A stretch of DNA of 64,000 bases from Paracoccaceae bacterium (GTDB lineage: Bacteria > Pseudomonadota > Alphaproteobacteria > Rhodobacterales > Rhodobacteraceae), in assembly GCA_026709265.1 (NCBI GenBank), contig JAPOTI010000047.1, positions 1 to 64,000 of the forward strand. Direction: 5' to 3'. Below the pieces are notes generated by a model. The model worked only from the letters and a program-made list of their open reading frames with translations. It ran no database searches and was not told where the DNA came from. Below are positions 1-10,366 of the stretch, in pieces (the stretch's first letter is position 1; the number at the start of each line of letters is the position of its first letter). The position numbers and the translations under genes were made by a program.

Positions 1-438
1 AAAAGTCGTCGAATACACGATCTGGGGAATAAAACAGGGAGACACGATCAGGTCACCAAAATCCTCGGTGGGCAAGGTCCCATCCGGGGCCGGGGCCAAC
101 ACGGCATTGTGATCAATCTCCTCGGCCAAACCCTCATCACAGAGGCGGATCGCATCGGACGGCACCGCATCCACCACATCCCACGTCAAATTATTGGCCT
201 CGTCCATGGCACGCAGCCGCGCCACCGCTTCGGGAGCACTCTCTTCCCAGATAAATTCAACGCCATGCCTCTCGGCATACGGATTGGCATACGCCTTGAT
301 CTGACTGGCCTGATACGCCCCACCCCAGGAGACAACGGTAAGGGAATCGGCCAAATGCCCGTCCGCAGACACCCCGATCGGCACCATAAGACAGGCAAGA
401 CCGGCACTGGCCATCGCGAACCTCGTTTTCAACATCAT
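1..438 (-). CDS. ABC transporter periplasmic substrate-binding protein, PotD-like (truncated by window edge)
   Basis: Minus-strand reading from ATG at 438/435 gives M(M)LKTRFAMASAGLACLMVPIGVSADGHLADSLTVVSWGGAYQASQIKAYANPYAERHGVEFIWEES..., i.e. a signal peptide plus the typical SBP start; open at the left edge. The listed ORF 186..407 is a different, spurious frame. Confidence 0.85.
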   Translation of the reverse strand, partial: MMLKTRFAMASAGLACLMVPIGVSADGHLADSLTVVSWGGAYQASQIKAYANPYAERHGVEFIWEESAPEAVARLRAMDEANNLTWDVVDAVPSDAIRLCDEGLAEEIDHNAVLAPAPDGTLPTEDFGDLIVSPCFIPQIVYSTTF

Positions 439-499
439 CAACTCCTTTTCTCTGTCTGTTGTTGATTTCTGGATTGTTCTAAAGAATTGTGGGCCGATC

Positions 500-1606
500 T
501 CACGGCGACTCCGGGATAAAGGCCCGACAGTCTTCTGCGCGCCATCCGATTTCAATCACGTCGCCAGGTTTTTGTCGGCTTTGGTCGGGCGCGTTTCTTG
601 TCTTGATGACAAAATCGTCGTTATCAGCGACTTTAATTCGGGTCCGGTAGATATCACCCATATAAATGAATTCCTGCACTTCCGCTTTCAGCGTATGTGC
701 ATCCTCAGTCAGGCGATTTCTATCGAGTTCAACACGCTCAGGGCGAATGGACACGACTGTCGGTTGGCCTGGTTGATCGATATCGACGGGAATCGTATCG
801 ATCAAATCTCCGTTACTGAGCCGAACCACCGCCACATCTTCAGAAATGCTATGAACAACGCCTTCCAGCGTGTTGTTTTCTCCAATAAATTGAGCAACAA
901 AGCTGTTTTGCGGGGATTCATACAGTGTATCGGGTTCATCAACCTGCTGAATGACGCCGTCTTCAAAGACGGCGACTCGATCAGACATGGTCAACGCTTC
1001 GGTCTGGTCATGAGTCACATAGACCGTGCAGATCCCGAGATCCTTCGCAAGTTTCGTAATTTCAAACTGCAGTGACTCACGCAACTGCTTGTCAAGCGCG
1101 CCGAGCGGTTCATCCATCAGCACCAATTCGGGCTCAAACACCAGGGCTCGTGCCAAGGCAATTCTTTGCTGCTGACCTCCCGACAATTGTGCGGGTCGAC
1201 GCCCACCAAATTCTGCCATCTGCACCATGTCAAGCGCGCGGGTAATCTTTGTTTCCCTTTCGGCTTTGCTGATGCCACGGACTTCAAGCGGAAAGGCCAG
1301 ATTCTCGGCAACTGTCATATGCGGAAACAGCGCGTAGTTCTGAAAGACCATGCCGATTCCCCGCTTGTGGGGTGGGATATGGTTAATCGGTTTGCCGTTG
1401 AGGGTGATTTCGCCATGGGTTGCCGTCTCAAGGCCAGCCAGCATCATCAGGCAGGTTGTCTTTCCTGACCCTGACGCGCCCAACATGGTAAAAAACTCAC
1501 CCCTGGCGATCTGAAGATTCAAGTCTTTGACCACAAGTGTCTCGCCGTCGTATGACTTTTGAACTCTGTCGAAAGCCACAAATGCAGTGGCTTCACTCGC
1601 AGTCAA
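500..1606 (-). CDS. Spermidine/putrescine-type ABC transporter ATP-binding protein (PotA-like)
   Basis: Walker A GASGSGKTT, signature LSGGQQQRIALARAL, Walker B LVLMDEP, C-terminal TOBE-like region. A TTG start at 1606 has an AAGGAG SD; the ORF extends to 1645. Confidence 0.92.
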   Translation of the reverse strand: MTASEATAFVAFDRVQKSYDGETLVVKDLNLQIARGEFFTMLGASGSGKTTCLMMLAGLETATHGEITLNGKPINHIPPHKRGIGMVFQNYALFPHMTVAENLAFPLEVRGISKAERETKITRALDMVQMAEFGGRRPAQLSGGQQQRIALARALVFEPELVLMDEPLGALDKQLRESLQFEITKLAKDLGICTVYVTHDQTEALTMSDRVAVFEDGVIQQVDEPDTLYESPQNSFVAQFIGENNTLEGVVHSISEDVAVVRLSNGDLIDTIPVDIDQPGQPTVVSIRPERVELDRNRLTEDAHTLKAEVQEFIYMGDIYRTRIKVADNDDFVIKTRNAPDQSRQKPGDVIEIGWRAEDCRAFIPESP

Positions 1607-1937
1607 ACTTAACTCCTTCTTTGAATGTCCGCATCCGCGGCGCATGACAGTACGGTAGCAGAGTCCTTCGGGGAGTGCAAGCCCGTGAACAACACGCAGA
1701 ATCCGTGAACGATTTCGGGCAAGGACCTGAATCTTTTCGTATGTTTCGTCGGGTCCTGCAAGGTGGGCGGTGATTGGGACTTGTCAAAAGATCTTGAGCT
1801 GTCGCACCAAGGCAGAGACCCCACCGATGTCACGAATTTCAGGAATTCCTGTCGGGCAATCAACGCAAGAACAAGACAGGCGGCAGGATCGGCAATGACG
1901 AAAAAGCAATCATAATCCTGCCAGCACGATCAATTCA

Positions 1938-2025
1938 TGGTGCGGTCGAGAAGACTCGAACTTCCACGGGATATTATCCCACAGCGACCTCAACGCTGCG
2001 CGTCTACCAATTCCGCCACGACCGC
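1938..2025 (-). tRNA. tRNA-Leu (anticodon GAG), CCA encoded
   Basis: Revcomp GCGGTCGTGGCGGAATTGGTAGACGCG CAGCG-TTGAGGT-CGCTG ... GTTCGAGTC ... CGACCGCACCA; 7-bp acceptor stem, long variable arm, anticodon loop TTGAGGT. Confidence 0.95.
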
Positions 2026-2514
2026 AATTGCAGAGCCGACGATGCCATATACGACCGAAGTTTCAACTTGTGAAGGCATCACGTTCTGTTTTGGGCGAAT
2101 CCTTCAATTCGTTGTCTCATAGTCTGACTCGAAACCCGGTTTTGAGTCCCATAGGTTGCGTACAGCACGGTCATGATCCCGAATGATGCTGAGCGGCAGC
2201 GCTATAGAGCGCACATCTCAATGGGTTTTGCCGAAAATCCCATCAACACCGTCATTGGCAAGCGTTTCGACAAGCACCAGCAGATACACCCGTCAAAACG
2301 GGGCACTGACCTCGTGCCTCAGATCCGCGCCCACGGCGAAACTTGGTGAAGCCCATGCGCACAATGTTACCTCCCCATGAATCAGACATTCGGAAACCAG
2401 AATGGCTACCTCAACTCCCCGTATTTTGTGCGACCTGCATACAGCACAACAAAACCGCAAAATACAGTCGCTCCAACCCAAATGCTGTGAGGCCTCTATC
2501 TTCTGACCGAAAAA

Positions 2515-3600
2515 TTATGCGCCTGCATTCTTGCCCGATCTATGTGCATAAGCGGCGTTCAACCGGCGGCGAAGATCTGAAATGAATCCCTTTGAAATCG
2601 TTGTATCATGGGCGATTGAATGCCATAATCCAACCTCATTGACGTAACGGCGCATCATTCTGAGCCCCTCCTCGAAATGATCCCAGGCCAACCCCATGGC
2701 TTCCGGCCTGATATCCAGCCCGATACTGGAGATCGTATCAAGCATCTCATCGGCACCATCTTCATGCAGCATGGAACCGACCAGAATTCCCAGACCAACA
2801 GGCTGCCCGTGCAGGAATTTCTTTCCGGTCATTGTCTCCAGCGTATAGAAGAGGAAGTGATCGGTCCCTTCGATATGCCGCGGGCACCAACCCGCACCGT
2901 GATAGGTTGTTCCCCATTGCAACCCATCAACCAATGTTGCAATTCCACGATCATCCATGGCACGAATATGATCGACATTGTCGATAATGGCTCTTACCTT
3001 GGCGAGTGATTGCTGCGCGAGCCCCTCATCAAACTGCCACTTTTCCTCAACTCGCCCCTCTCTTTCGGCGTAACGCCAATCGAGAACACCGGTATGGAAA
3101 CACAGAATATCTCCAATGCCCGACCAATTGAGCACAGGAGGACAGTTGGCAAGAACATCATAGTCGATATAAATCGCTTCCGGGACCGCCCAACCGCGAT
3201 AGACAACCTTCCCATCACTCCTGACACCAGATCGCTGTCCATAGACAGCATTCACGGAAAGTGCTGTTGGTGCCTGAAAGAGTGGAAGGTTCAAACGCCA
3301 TGAAAAATACTTGGCAACGTCCAGAGCCTGTCCGCCACCAAGGCCAACAATGGCGCGAACTTCACCCAATCCAGCAACCTCCCGTTCAAGGACAGTTTGC
3401 TCAATTGACTGACAAAAATAAGGTCGGCAGTCCGTATCTTCAAAATGATAACCGAAGAGCGGCCAAAGATCCTCCATCGTCACTACGAGGAATGGAGGAT
3501 TGACGAAGTGACGAAATTCACCCAGCAGCCCACGTCCAAACACGGTGGGGAAGCCATAGCCCAGCGCATCAAAAGCATGAGAACAATGTTGCCCAGGCAT
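2515..3600 (-). CDS. Iron-containing alcohol dehydrogenase / glycerol-1-phosphate dehydrogenase-like (AraM/EgsA-type) protein
   Basis: IVGLGGGQALDVAKYFSWRLNLPLFQAPTALSVNA nucleotide-binding/metal region and SGIGDILC; paralogous to 7364..8407. Confidence 0.8.
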   Translation of the reverse strand: MPGQHCSHAFDALGYGFPTVFGRGLLGEFRHFVNPPFLVVTMEDLWPLFGYHFEDTDCRPYFCQSIEQTVLEREVAGLGEVRAIVGLGGGQALDVAKYFSWRLNLPLFQAPTALSVNAVYGQRSGVRSDGKVVYRGWAVPEAIYIDYDVLANCPPVLNWSGIGDILCFHTGVLDWRYAEREGRVEEKWQFDEGLAQQSLAKVRAIIDNVDHIRAMDDRGIATLVDGLQWGTTYHGAGWCPRHIEGTDHFLFYTLETMTGKKFLHGQPVGLGILVGSMLHEDGADEMLDTISSIGLDIRPEAMGLAWDHFEEGLRMMRRYVNEVGLWHSIAHDTTISKGFISDLRRRLNAAYAHRSGKNAGA

Positions 3601-3781
3601 ATGCTACCCTATCCGCAGATTGCCAGTCTCACCACAGGGCGCAACAGAACGGCAATTATGTGTCGACAAGAGGTTTGCCGTTGCCCAATATTGCGATAGG
3701 AAACAGACATATAAAACAATCCTGCCAACAAATCGAAAGATATTTTCCCGGTAGACTGGGATTTATTGGAAACCCGCGTCA

Positions 3782-4552
3782 TCAGTAAGTGGCGCTCAGG
3801 CCGCCATCGACACAAATCACTTGTCCAGTCACATATTGAGCACGGTCAGACAACAGATAAACAAAGGCCCCGGCGCAATCCTCAACGGTCCCTGGACGAC
3901 GCAACGGAATTCGGCCAGCAGCAATATAGTGAGTCTTGAAATCCTCCATCTCGTGCTCATGCAATCCGTCTTTGGTCAATGCCATGCGCGTATCAATGAA
4001 TCCGGGTGCCACCGCGTTCACACGTATATTGTCTGCACCAAAATCGACTGCCATGGACCGTGTCAACATCAGCATCCCTCCCTTGGCTGTCGCATAGGCA
4101 GCTGAACCCGGCACACCAAAAAACGCCTGCGTTGACAATGTATTGACGATTCCCGGAGCGCTGGACTGTTCCAACATTGGCAGCACTGCGCGGGTGACGC
4201 GCAATGCTCCGGTCAGATTGGTGTCAAGAACTTCAGCAAACCGTTCGTCGGTCAGCGAACGGGCATCGTTGATATCGAGGATGGCGGCATTATTGACCAG
4301 GCCATCCAGCATCGGCCAATCTCGGATTTCTGACAAGGAGTCTTCAAGACTGGCAGGATCGCTGACATCCAGACGATTGTGGCGTAAGCGATCTGCATAT
4401 TTCTTCAACCCCAAAACGGCCTGATCCAGAACCTCACCATCCCTATCGGTCGCCAGGACATACGCGCCTTCGGCCAGACAGGCACGAACCACAGCGAGGC
4501 CGATCCCACGCGCCGCGCCCGTGACCAGAATTCGGCGGCCTTCAAGAATCAT
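3782..4552 (-). CDS. SDR family oxidoreductase
   Basis: ILVTGAARGIGLAVV (TGxxxGxG), NNAAI, YATAKGG (YxxxK), C-terminal YVTGQVICVDGG. Start ATG at 4552 overlaps the SelA-like stop by about 11 nt. Confidence 0.92.
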   Translation of the reverse strand: MILEGRRILVTGAARGIGLAVVRACLAEGAYVLATDRDGEVLDQAVLGLKKYADRLRHNRLDVSDPASLEDSLSEIRDWPMLDGLVNNAAILDINDARSLTDERFAEVLDTNLTGALRVTRAVLPMLEQSSAPGIVNTLSTQAFFGVPGSAAYATAKGGMLMLTRSMAVDFGADNIRVNAVAPGFIDTRMALTKDGLHEHEMEDFKTHYIAAGRIPLRRPGTVEDCAGAFVYLLSDRAQYVTGQVICVDGGLSATY

Positions 4553-5750
4553 CCCAATTGCCTCTCCACGCCAATATCTGGGCTTCCCGTGCATGTTTGA
4601 TGTCACTCCAGCTCAATTGCAGCCCATCACCATCTGCACGAAAACGCGCAACTTCCTCGCGGATGGCAACCACGACATGTTCCGCTTCGTCATCGGTCAG
4701 GTTGCATGGATCGAGATAGATTTCCTGATGCTCAATCAGATCGTCACGCACGATAATCTGCGGAGAACGTGCCGCCAGCCGCGCCGTCAATTCCCAAGCA
4801 TTCAGGCCTGCGACAACTGGATCAACCGTCATACATAACCGGGTAATCGGATTGCCCGTCCAGTCTGCATGACGGGCCAGCGTCATTCCCGGGATATCGG
4901 AAAGAGACCGCGACCAGAGTGCAACCCGCTTCTCCTCTGCGACCTGCACCGCCTGATGATCGCGCGTCTCCCAAAGCTCCAGCGCCGCGATTGCACCGAC
5001 GATACTTTCCTTGCCAGCCTTCATCGTGCGCCCAATGCCGCGATGCTGCAGGTAGGTCGCGCGAACCAGATCCGTTTGTCCAGCGACAATCCCGCTGGTA
5101 ACACCGCCCAGACATTTATGGCCCGAATAAATCACAGCCGATGCACCCATAGCGAGCGGTCCCGTCAGATCATATTCCGATGCCATATCAACAATGGCAG
5201 GAACTTCATATTCCTGACAACAGGCAATGAATAGATCCATCGGCAATTCGTTTTCGCGCACAGTATGATGCGACACGACATACATCGCCGCCGCCGCCCC
5301 TCGCTCCAGTGCTGCGCGCAGATGCCATTCCTCACAGGTGGCTGCAGTACCCACTGGCACGACATGCGCACCTGCGAGGCGAATGGCCTGATCCACCGGT
5401 GCACCGTAATTGACCATATGGCTCATTGGCAGCAGAACGCGCCGCTCTTTGTCTGTCTGCGGAAGCATCTCAATTCGCGCCAGATCGGCACCGGTCAGGC
5501 AGGCCGCCACGGTTTGAGTCATGGCGGCGGCCGAGCAAGCCGTTATACATCCGGCCTCGGCACCCGTTATCCGCGCGATGACCGCACCCGCGCGTGTCTG
5601 CAACTCATCCATATCGACAAAGGATGACATAATCTGATCCACCAGAGCACGGGTCTCAGCGGCAACACGCGAGGCGCCGATACCTGTCTTCGTTCCCGTC
5701 ACATTGATGACAGGTGTCAGACGCCACCGTTCAAATGGATCATCCATCAT
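4542..5750 (-). CDS. SelA-like PLP-dependent lyase/aminotransferase-fold protein (L-seryl-tRNA(Sec) selenium transferase-like; DgaE-like)
   Basis: PVINVTGTKTGIGASRV N-terminus and VIYSGHKCLGGVTSGIVAG PLP-lysine motif; paralogue of 14087..15280. Confidence 0.8.
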   Translation of the reverse strand: MMDDPFERWRLTPVINVTGTKTGIGASRVAAETRALVDQIMSSFVDMDELQTRAGAVIARITGAEAGCITACSAAAMTQTVAACLTGADLARIEMLPQTDKERRVLLPMSHMVNYGAPVDQAIRLAGAHVVPVGTAATCEEWHLRAALERGAAAAMYVVSHHTVRENELPMDLFIACCQEYEVPAIVDMASEYDLTGPLAMGASAVIYSGHKCLGGVTSGIVAGQTDLVRATYLQHRGIGRTMKAGKESIVGAIAALELWETRDHQAVQVAEEKRVALWSRSLSDIPGMTLARHADWTGNPITRLCMTVDPVVAGLNAWELTARLAARSPQIIVRDDLIEHQEIYLDPCNLTDDEAEHVVVAIREEVARFRADGDGLQLSWSDIKHAREAQILAWRGNWDDS

Positions 5751-5805
5751 ATCAGACGCTCCTCATCTATTCTCTGCGAGTCATGACAAGTGGCGGCGCA
5801 GTAAC

Positions 5806-6855
5806 TCATTGCAGTCGCTCCCCATCAGCTTCTCGAAAGACATACAGATTGTCTGGGCAAATACTCAACGTCACCGTCTGTTTCGGTATAAATTTCCTTC
5901 GTTGATCTCTGCTGGTCCGCGCGGTCAGGACAGTCCCATTGTCGGTGACAAGATGAACAAGTGTCTCGTGGCCAAGATCCTCCATTCGTTGGACACAGGC
6001 AGGTCCGATCCCAAAACCATCACGTGTATCGATAAAGACATGTTCGGGGCGAATTCCAATCAATGCTCCGGGAGGTGGCGCCACCCTGCGATCTTCCGAT
6101 ACTGCTCTGTTGAGAATTCTCCTGGCCGCCACAAGATTCATGCGCGGACTGCCAATAAAACCTGCAACAAAACTGTTGGCCGGATCGTCATAGAGTTCAA
6201 GCGGCGCGCCAACCTGCATGATTTCACCACAATTCATCACCGCAATCCGGTCTCCCATCGTCATTGCCTCGACTTGATCATGCGTGACATAGACGGTCGT
6301 GGTTCCAAGTTGCTTTTGCATCTGAGATATCTCTCCGCGCATTTGCACCCTGAGTTCGGCATCTAGATTGGACAGGGGTTCATCAAACAAAAATGCAGAA
6401 GGTCTGCGTATCATGGCGCGTCCGAGTGCCACCCGCTGGGCCTGCCCTCCCGATAATTGACGCGGTTTCCGGTCAAGACAGGTATCAAGGCCCAGCATAT
6501 CAGCCACGCGACTCACTTCATCTGCAACAGTGGCCTGCGCAATCTTACGGAGTTTAAGGCCGAATGAGAGATTATCCCTGACCGACATGTTGGGAAATAA
6601 GGCATAAGATTGAAAAACCATCGAAATATTGCGTGCGGCAGGCGACAGGTCATTTGCACGTTCTTTTCCGATCATCAGGTCACCCGAGGAAATTGTCTCT
6701 AACCCCGCGATCATCCTGAGAGTGGTCGATTTTGCACATCCTGATGGACCGACCAGCACCATGAATTCACCCGCAAAAACATGCAGGTTCAGATTGCGTA
6801 TGACCTCCACATCACCGTATCGTTGCGATGCATTAATGAATTCTATTTCACTCAC
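5806..6855 (-). CDS. Sugar-type ABC transporter ATP-binding protein (UgpC/MsmX-like)
   Basis: GPSGCAKSTTLRMIAG, LSGGQAQRVALGRAM, FLFDEPLSNLDAELR, TVYVTHDQVEAMTMGDRIAVM. GTG start at 6855 overlaps the upstream stop (GTGA). Confidence 0.92.
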   Translation of the reverse strand: MSEIEFINASQRYGDVEVIRNLNLHVFAGEFMVLVGPSGCAKSTTLRMIAGLETISSGDLMIGKERANDLSPAARNISMVFQSYALFPNMSVRDNLSFGLKLRKIAQATVADEVSRVADMLGLDTCLDRKPRQLSGGQAQRVALGRAMIRRPSAFLFDEPLSNLDAELRVQMRGEISQMQKQLGTTTVYVTHDQVEAMTMGDRIAVMNCGEIMQVGAPLELYDDPANSFVAGFIGSPRMNLVAARRILNRAVSEDRRVAPPPGALIGIRPEHVFIDTRDGFGIGPACVQRMEDLGHETLVHLVTDNGTVLTARTSRDQRRKFIPKQTVTLSICPDNLYVFREADGERLQ

Positions 6856-7367
6856 GACGGCAAATTCCACTCAGGTGAAATCGAAACAATGGCTTCAATT
6901 TCAACTGAAATATTGCCGGGAAGGGAACACATCCCAACCGCCGCGCGCGCATGCCGCCCGCAGACTCCAAAAATATCGCAAAAAAGATCAGAGCAACCAT
7001 TGATCACTTCTGGATGCTCGGTGAAATCGGGAACGGCGTTGACCATACCAAACAGTTTGTGAATTTGGTGCACATATTCAAGAGAGCCAAGAATTTCCTT
7101 CATGGCGCTGATCAACACAAGGCCGGTTCGCATGGCATGGTATCTGGCATCCTTCACGGAGACATCGCGGCCAACTTTGCCGCGGGCGAGGTTCCCGTCT
7201 TCCAGCAACGGCCCCTGACCGGAAAGATACAGGGTTGTCCCGTCGATTGAACCGAGATCAAAATTTCCTGCTGCTGCTGGAACCTGAGGAAGGCGCAGGC
7301 CGCGCGCTACTAACCGATGCTCGGGAGATAATGAATGACGGATTTCTGTTTCTGTTTTTGCTCTCAT
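6852..7367 (-). CDS. RidA family protein (YjgF/UK114-like)
   Basis: LYLSGQGPL ... RHARAAVGMCSLPGNISVEIEAIVSI matches the YjgF C-terminal motif region. Confidence 0.85.
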   Translation of the reverse strand: MRAKTETEIRHSLSPEHRLVARGLRLPQVPAAAGNFDLGSIDGTTLYLSGQGPLLEDGNLARGKVGRDVSVKDARYHAMRTGLVLISAMKEILGSLEYVHQIHKLFGMVNAVPDFTEHPEVINGCSDLFCDIFGVCGRHARAAVGMCSLPGNISVEIEAIVSISPEWNLPS

Positions 7368-8407
7368 CCTGAAAATGCTCCCTCAATCCTGTTCCGGATA
7401 TCCATCAGGAATAACTCCGTCACTTTAAAATCATTGGCAATGCCGTAAGCCAAATTTTCGTGCGTGACGAATTTCATGAGGCCGTACATTACGTCAAAAA
7501 CATCATTCCAAGTGATATCGAGTGCTGCGGGACGAATATCGATACCGAGTTCGACGATCGCACTCAAAACCTCTTCGCATCGGCTGGCATGCATCATCAA
7601 ACCAATGACAAGCCCAAGGCAGACCGCTTGGCCATGCAGGAATTTTTTCCCGGTGCCCGCTTCCAGTGCATAAAAGATATAATGTTCAACACCTTCGATA
7701 TGGCGCGGATTCCAGCCCGTACCATGATATGATGCACCTCCCCATTTCAGTGCATCGACCATGATTTCAATCCCACGCTGACTGAGAACCTTGATCTCAT
7801 CAAGCGCAGCCAAAGCCGCTTCAGCCTTCGACAGCGAAATTTGCGCCAAGCTCTCATCGAAAGGCCAGCGTGTTTCACACTTTCCCCGTCTTGCAGCATA
7901 GCGCCAATCCATAACACCGGTGATGAAACAAAAGATGTCCCCGACACCGGCAATATTCAATGCACGAGGTGCCGCTTCAATGATGTCGAGGTCAACATAA
8001 ACCGTTTCAGGGACTGCCCAGCCCACATATTTCACCAGACTGTTCTCGCGTACCCCGGCACGGTGGCCGAATACAGCGTCAACTGACAGCGAGGTTGGAA
8101 ACTGAAAAAGTGGAAGATTCAAACGCCAGGCCACATATTTTGCGGCGTCAATCGCCTGTCCACCACCGAGTCCGATGATCGAGGATATATCAGAAAACAA
8201 GGAAAGATCGGTTTCGAGTCGGGAACGCTCCATAGACTCGACAAAATAAGTCTCAGCACAAGCTGGCAGGTGTGCACCGAAGATGGGCCACAGATCTTCC
8301 ATCGTGACAATTAACATTTTCGGGCAGACAAAATGCGGGATCTCCGCCAACAGGTTCCGCCCGAAAACGGTGGAAAACTGCACGATATCGGATTCCTTGA
8401 ACGACAT
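7364..8407 (-). CDS. Iron-containing alcohol dehydrogenase / glycerol-1-phosphate dehydrogenase-like protein, second paralogue
   Basis: IIGLGGGQAIDAAKYVAWRLNLPLFQFPTSLSVDAVFGHRAGV; collinear with 2515..3600. Confidence 0.8.
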   Translation of the reverse strand: MSFKESDIVQFSTVFGRNLLAEIPHFVCPKMLIVTMEDLWPIFGAHLPACAETYFVESMERSRLETDLSLFSDISSIIGLGGGQAIDAAKYVAWRLNLPLFQFPTSLSVDAVFGHRAGVRENSLVKYVGWAVPETVYVDLDIIEAAPRALNIAGVGDIFCFITGVMDWRYAARRGKCETRWPFDESLAQISLSKAEAALAALDEIKVLSQRGIEIMVDALKWGGASYHGTGWNPRHIEGVEHYIFYALEAGTGKKFLHGQAVCLGLVIGLMMHASRCEEVLSAIVELGIDIRPAALDITWNDVFDVMYGLMKFVTHENLAYGIANDFKVTELFLMDIRNRIEGAFSG

Positions 8408-8409
8408 CC

Positions 8410-9273
8410 TTACCCCTTAACTGCGCCGAGGGTGAGCCCTTTGACGATATGTCTTTGGGCAATGACAGCAAAAACCAGCATGGGAAAAATCGCGACAATC
8501 GATGCCGCCGTCATCGCCCCCCAATCGAGTGCTGCATAACCACGAAAACTGGTAACTCCCAGAGTGACCGTTTGCGCTTTTGAAAATGTCAATCCGAGTG
8601 CGATGGCCAATTCGTTCCATATCCAGATTGCGTTCAAAATCACAGTTGCCATCAGTCCCGGCAATGTGCAGGGAATATAAATCTTCATCAAAACCTGAAG
8701 GTGGCTGGCACCTTCCATCCGGGCCGCTTCGTCGATCGCTGGATTGATCTCGCGGAAAAAGGAACTCAGAAGCCAGATCGAAAGTGGCAACACATGGACC
8801 TGATACATCAGCGCCAACCCGACATGCGTGTCATATAACCCGGTCCATTGGTAGAACGAAAACATCGGCAGCACGAACAGAAACTCGGGTAACATGTAGG
8901 CCAGAATCAACCAGGCACCCACAAGGTTTTGCCCCCTCACCTTCATCCGAACAATCGCATAGGCTGTGGGGATCGCAATCGCCAGCGACAATGCAATGCC
9001 GATCACGGTCACAATGACGGAATTTATGAAGGTGGATTTAAATGTCTCATGTGTCCACAGTTTGAGATAATTCGCCGTCGTCGGATCAAAAATCCAAAGC
9101 GGCGGATTTGCCAGTCCGTCGCGCTTGGTCTTGAGCGATGTCGCCAGAACCCAATAAACTGGGAACAGACTGAACAGCAGCATTATGCCGGTGAATATAT
9201 ACGCCCATCCTGTCGCGAGGACGGTGCCCGGCCGGGTGGGTCCTGTCATCAGGGAAGCAGGAATGAACGTCAC
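8410..9273 (-). CDS. Carbohydrate ABC transporter permease (MalG-like)
   Basis: EAARMEGASHLQVLMKIYIPCTLPGLMATVILNAIWIWNEL EAA-loop motif; about 6 TM segments. Confidence 0.92.
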   Translation of the reverse strand: MTFIPASLMTGPTRPGTVLATGWAYIFTGIMLLFSLFPVYWVLATSLKTKRDGLANPPLWIFDPTTANYLKLWTHETFKSTFINSVIVTVIGIALSLAIAIPTAYAIVRMKVRGQNLVGAWLILAYMLPEFLFVLPMFSFYQWTGLYDTHVGLALMYQVHVLPLSIWLLSSFFREINPAIDEAARMEGASHLQVLMKIYIPCTLPGLMATVILNAIWIWNELAIALGLTFSKAQTVTLGVTSFRGYAALDWGAMTAASIVAIFPMLVFAVIAQRHIVKGLTLGAVKG

Positions 9274-10148
9274 TTCTCCTCCATCCGCTGTTGCAGCATT
9301 TGAAGGGCCAGCGCAACAATCAGTATCAACAACGAGAACAGGATAATCGTGGCCATCGCTTTGCCGATCTGCTGATAGCTATAAGCCGTCCGGTAGACAA
9401 AGGTCTGGACGACCTCAGTGGCAATTTGTGGGCCACCCCCCGTAGTCCCGAATACGATATCGAAAACTTTCAGCGTGTCGATAGCGCGAATGATGATCAC
9501 GGTGACAAGAAGCGAGCGCAACATCGGCATTTTGATGCGCCAAAAGATGATGAATTCGCTTGCGCCTTCTACCCTGGCGGCTTCAATTGGACTGCGTGGC
9601 AAGCCATGCAGTCCTGCCAGCAGGATAATGAAAACAAAAGCAGTCTGCCACCAGACATCCACTGCAATGATCGAGGGCATGGCGGTCGCAACGGCACCGT
9701 AAAAGGCCGAGGGGCCAAGACCAAACACTCCCAGCAGTTGGTTGACGATCCCGAGAAACGGATCGAACATCACTTTGGACATCAAGGCAACCACAATTCC
9801 CGACACCATGAGTGGTAGCATGATGAGCGCACGTATGAGGTCGGTCCGGATCGAGAGTTTGTCCACCTGTGTTGCCAGATAAAAGCCAAGCGCAACTTCA
9901 ATGATTGTTGCGGACGTCGCGAAGACCAGAGTGTTTTTCAGGACCGTCCAGAATTCCCCGTCACCAAGAAGTGTCGTGAAATTGGAAAGCCCTACATAGT
10001 CGAACTGATTGCCCCAGTTCCAGTTTGTTAACGAGACCACCACCCCGAATCCAATCGGGTAAAGCGAGGTCAAGGCAAGGACCAGAAGACACGGCAGGAT
10101 AAACCAGAATGCTGATGCATTGTTGAGCGATTTGAGCATAGCACTCAT
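9270..10148 (-). CDS. Sugar ABC transporter permease (MalF/UgpA-like)
   Basis: EAARVEGASEFIIFWRIKMPMLRSLLVTVIIIRAIDTLKVFD EAA loop; multiple TM segments. Confidence 0.92.
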   Translation of the reverse strand: MSAMLKSLNNASAFWFILPCLLVLALTSLYPIGFGVVVSLTNWNWGNQFDYVGLSNFTTLLGDGEFWTVLKNTLVFATSATIIEVALGFYLATQVDKLSIRTDLIRALIMLPLMVSGIVVALMSKVMFDPFLGIVNQLLGVFGLGPSAFYGAVATAMPSIIAVDVWWQTAFVFIILLAGLHGLPRSPIEAARVEGASEFIIFWRIKMPMLRSLLVTVIIIRAIDTLKVFDIVFGTTGGGPQIATEVVQTFVYRTAYSYQQIGKAMATIILFSLLILIVALALQMLQQRMEEK

Positions 10149-10366
10149 CTCATCTCACGCAGTTGCAAAGAACTGAAAAGATAGTTGATCGGAAACTCGA
10201 TTATGAACAACGCCATTGTGACCAATTGCTCACCACAGACGCGTTCAATGACCCGGGAGGTTTGTCAACAGCGTATCTGTTGTCTTTTCACGGGGGAGGA
10301 TATGTTTCCATCCTGACCCGATAAACTCTGGGCCACATGGATTTGTAGCCCAGAGTTCCCGATGAC

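Noticed and set aside
1938-2025. tRNA-Leu as attachment site for a genomic island spanning 2-22 kb
   Set aside because: Islands usually integrate at the tRNA 3' end, here the left side (toward 1938). No integrase or duplicated tRNA fragment seen to the right.
5704-6366. 220-aa plus-strand ORF
   Set aside because: Antisense to the UgpC-like ATPase and the SelA-like 5' end; composition is a shadow frame. Same reasoning for 9291..9818, 10655..11293, 25601..26185, 30420..30956, 31781..32482, 36931..37704 and 40472..41062.
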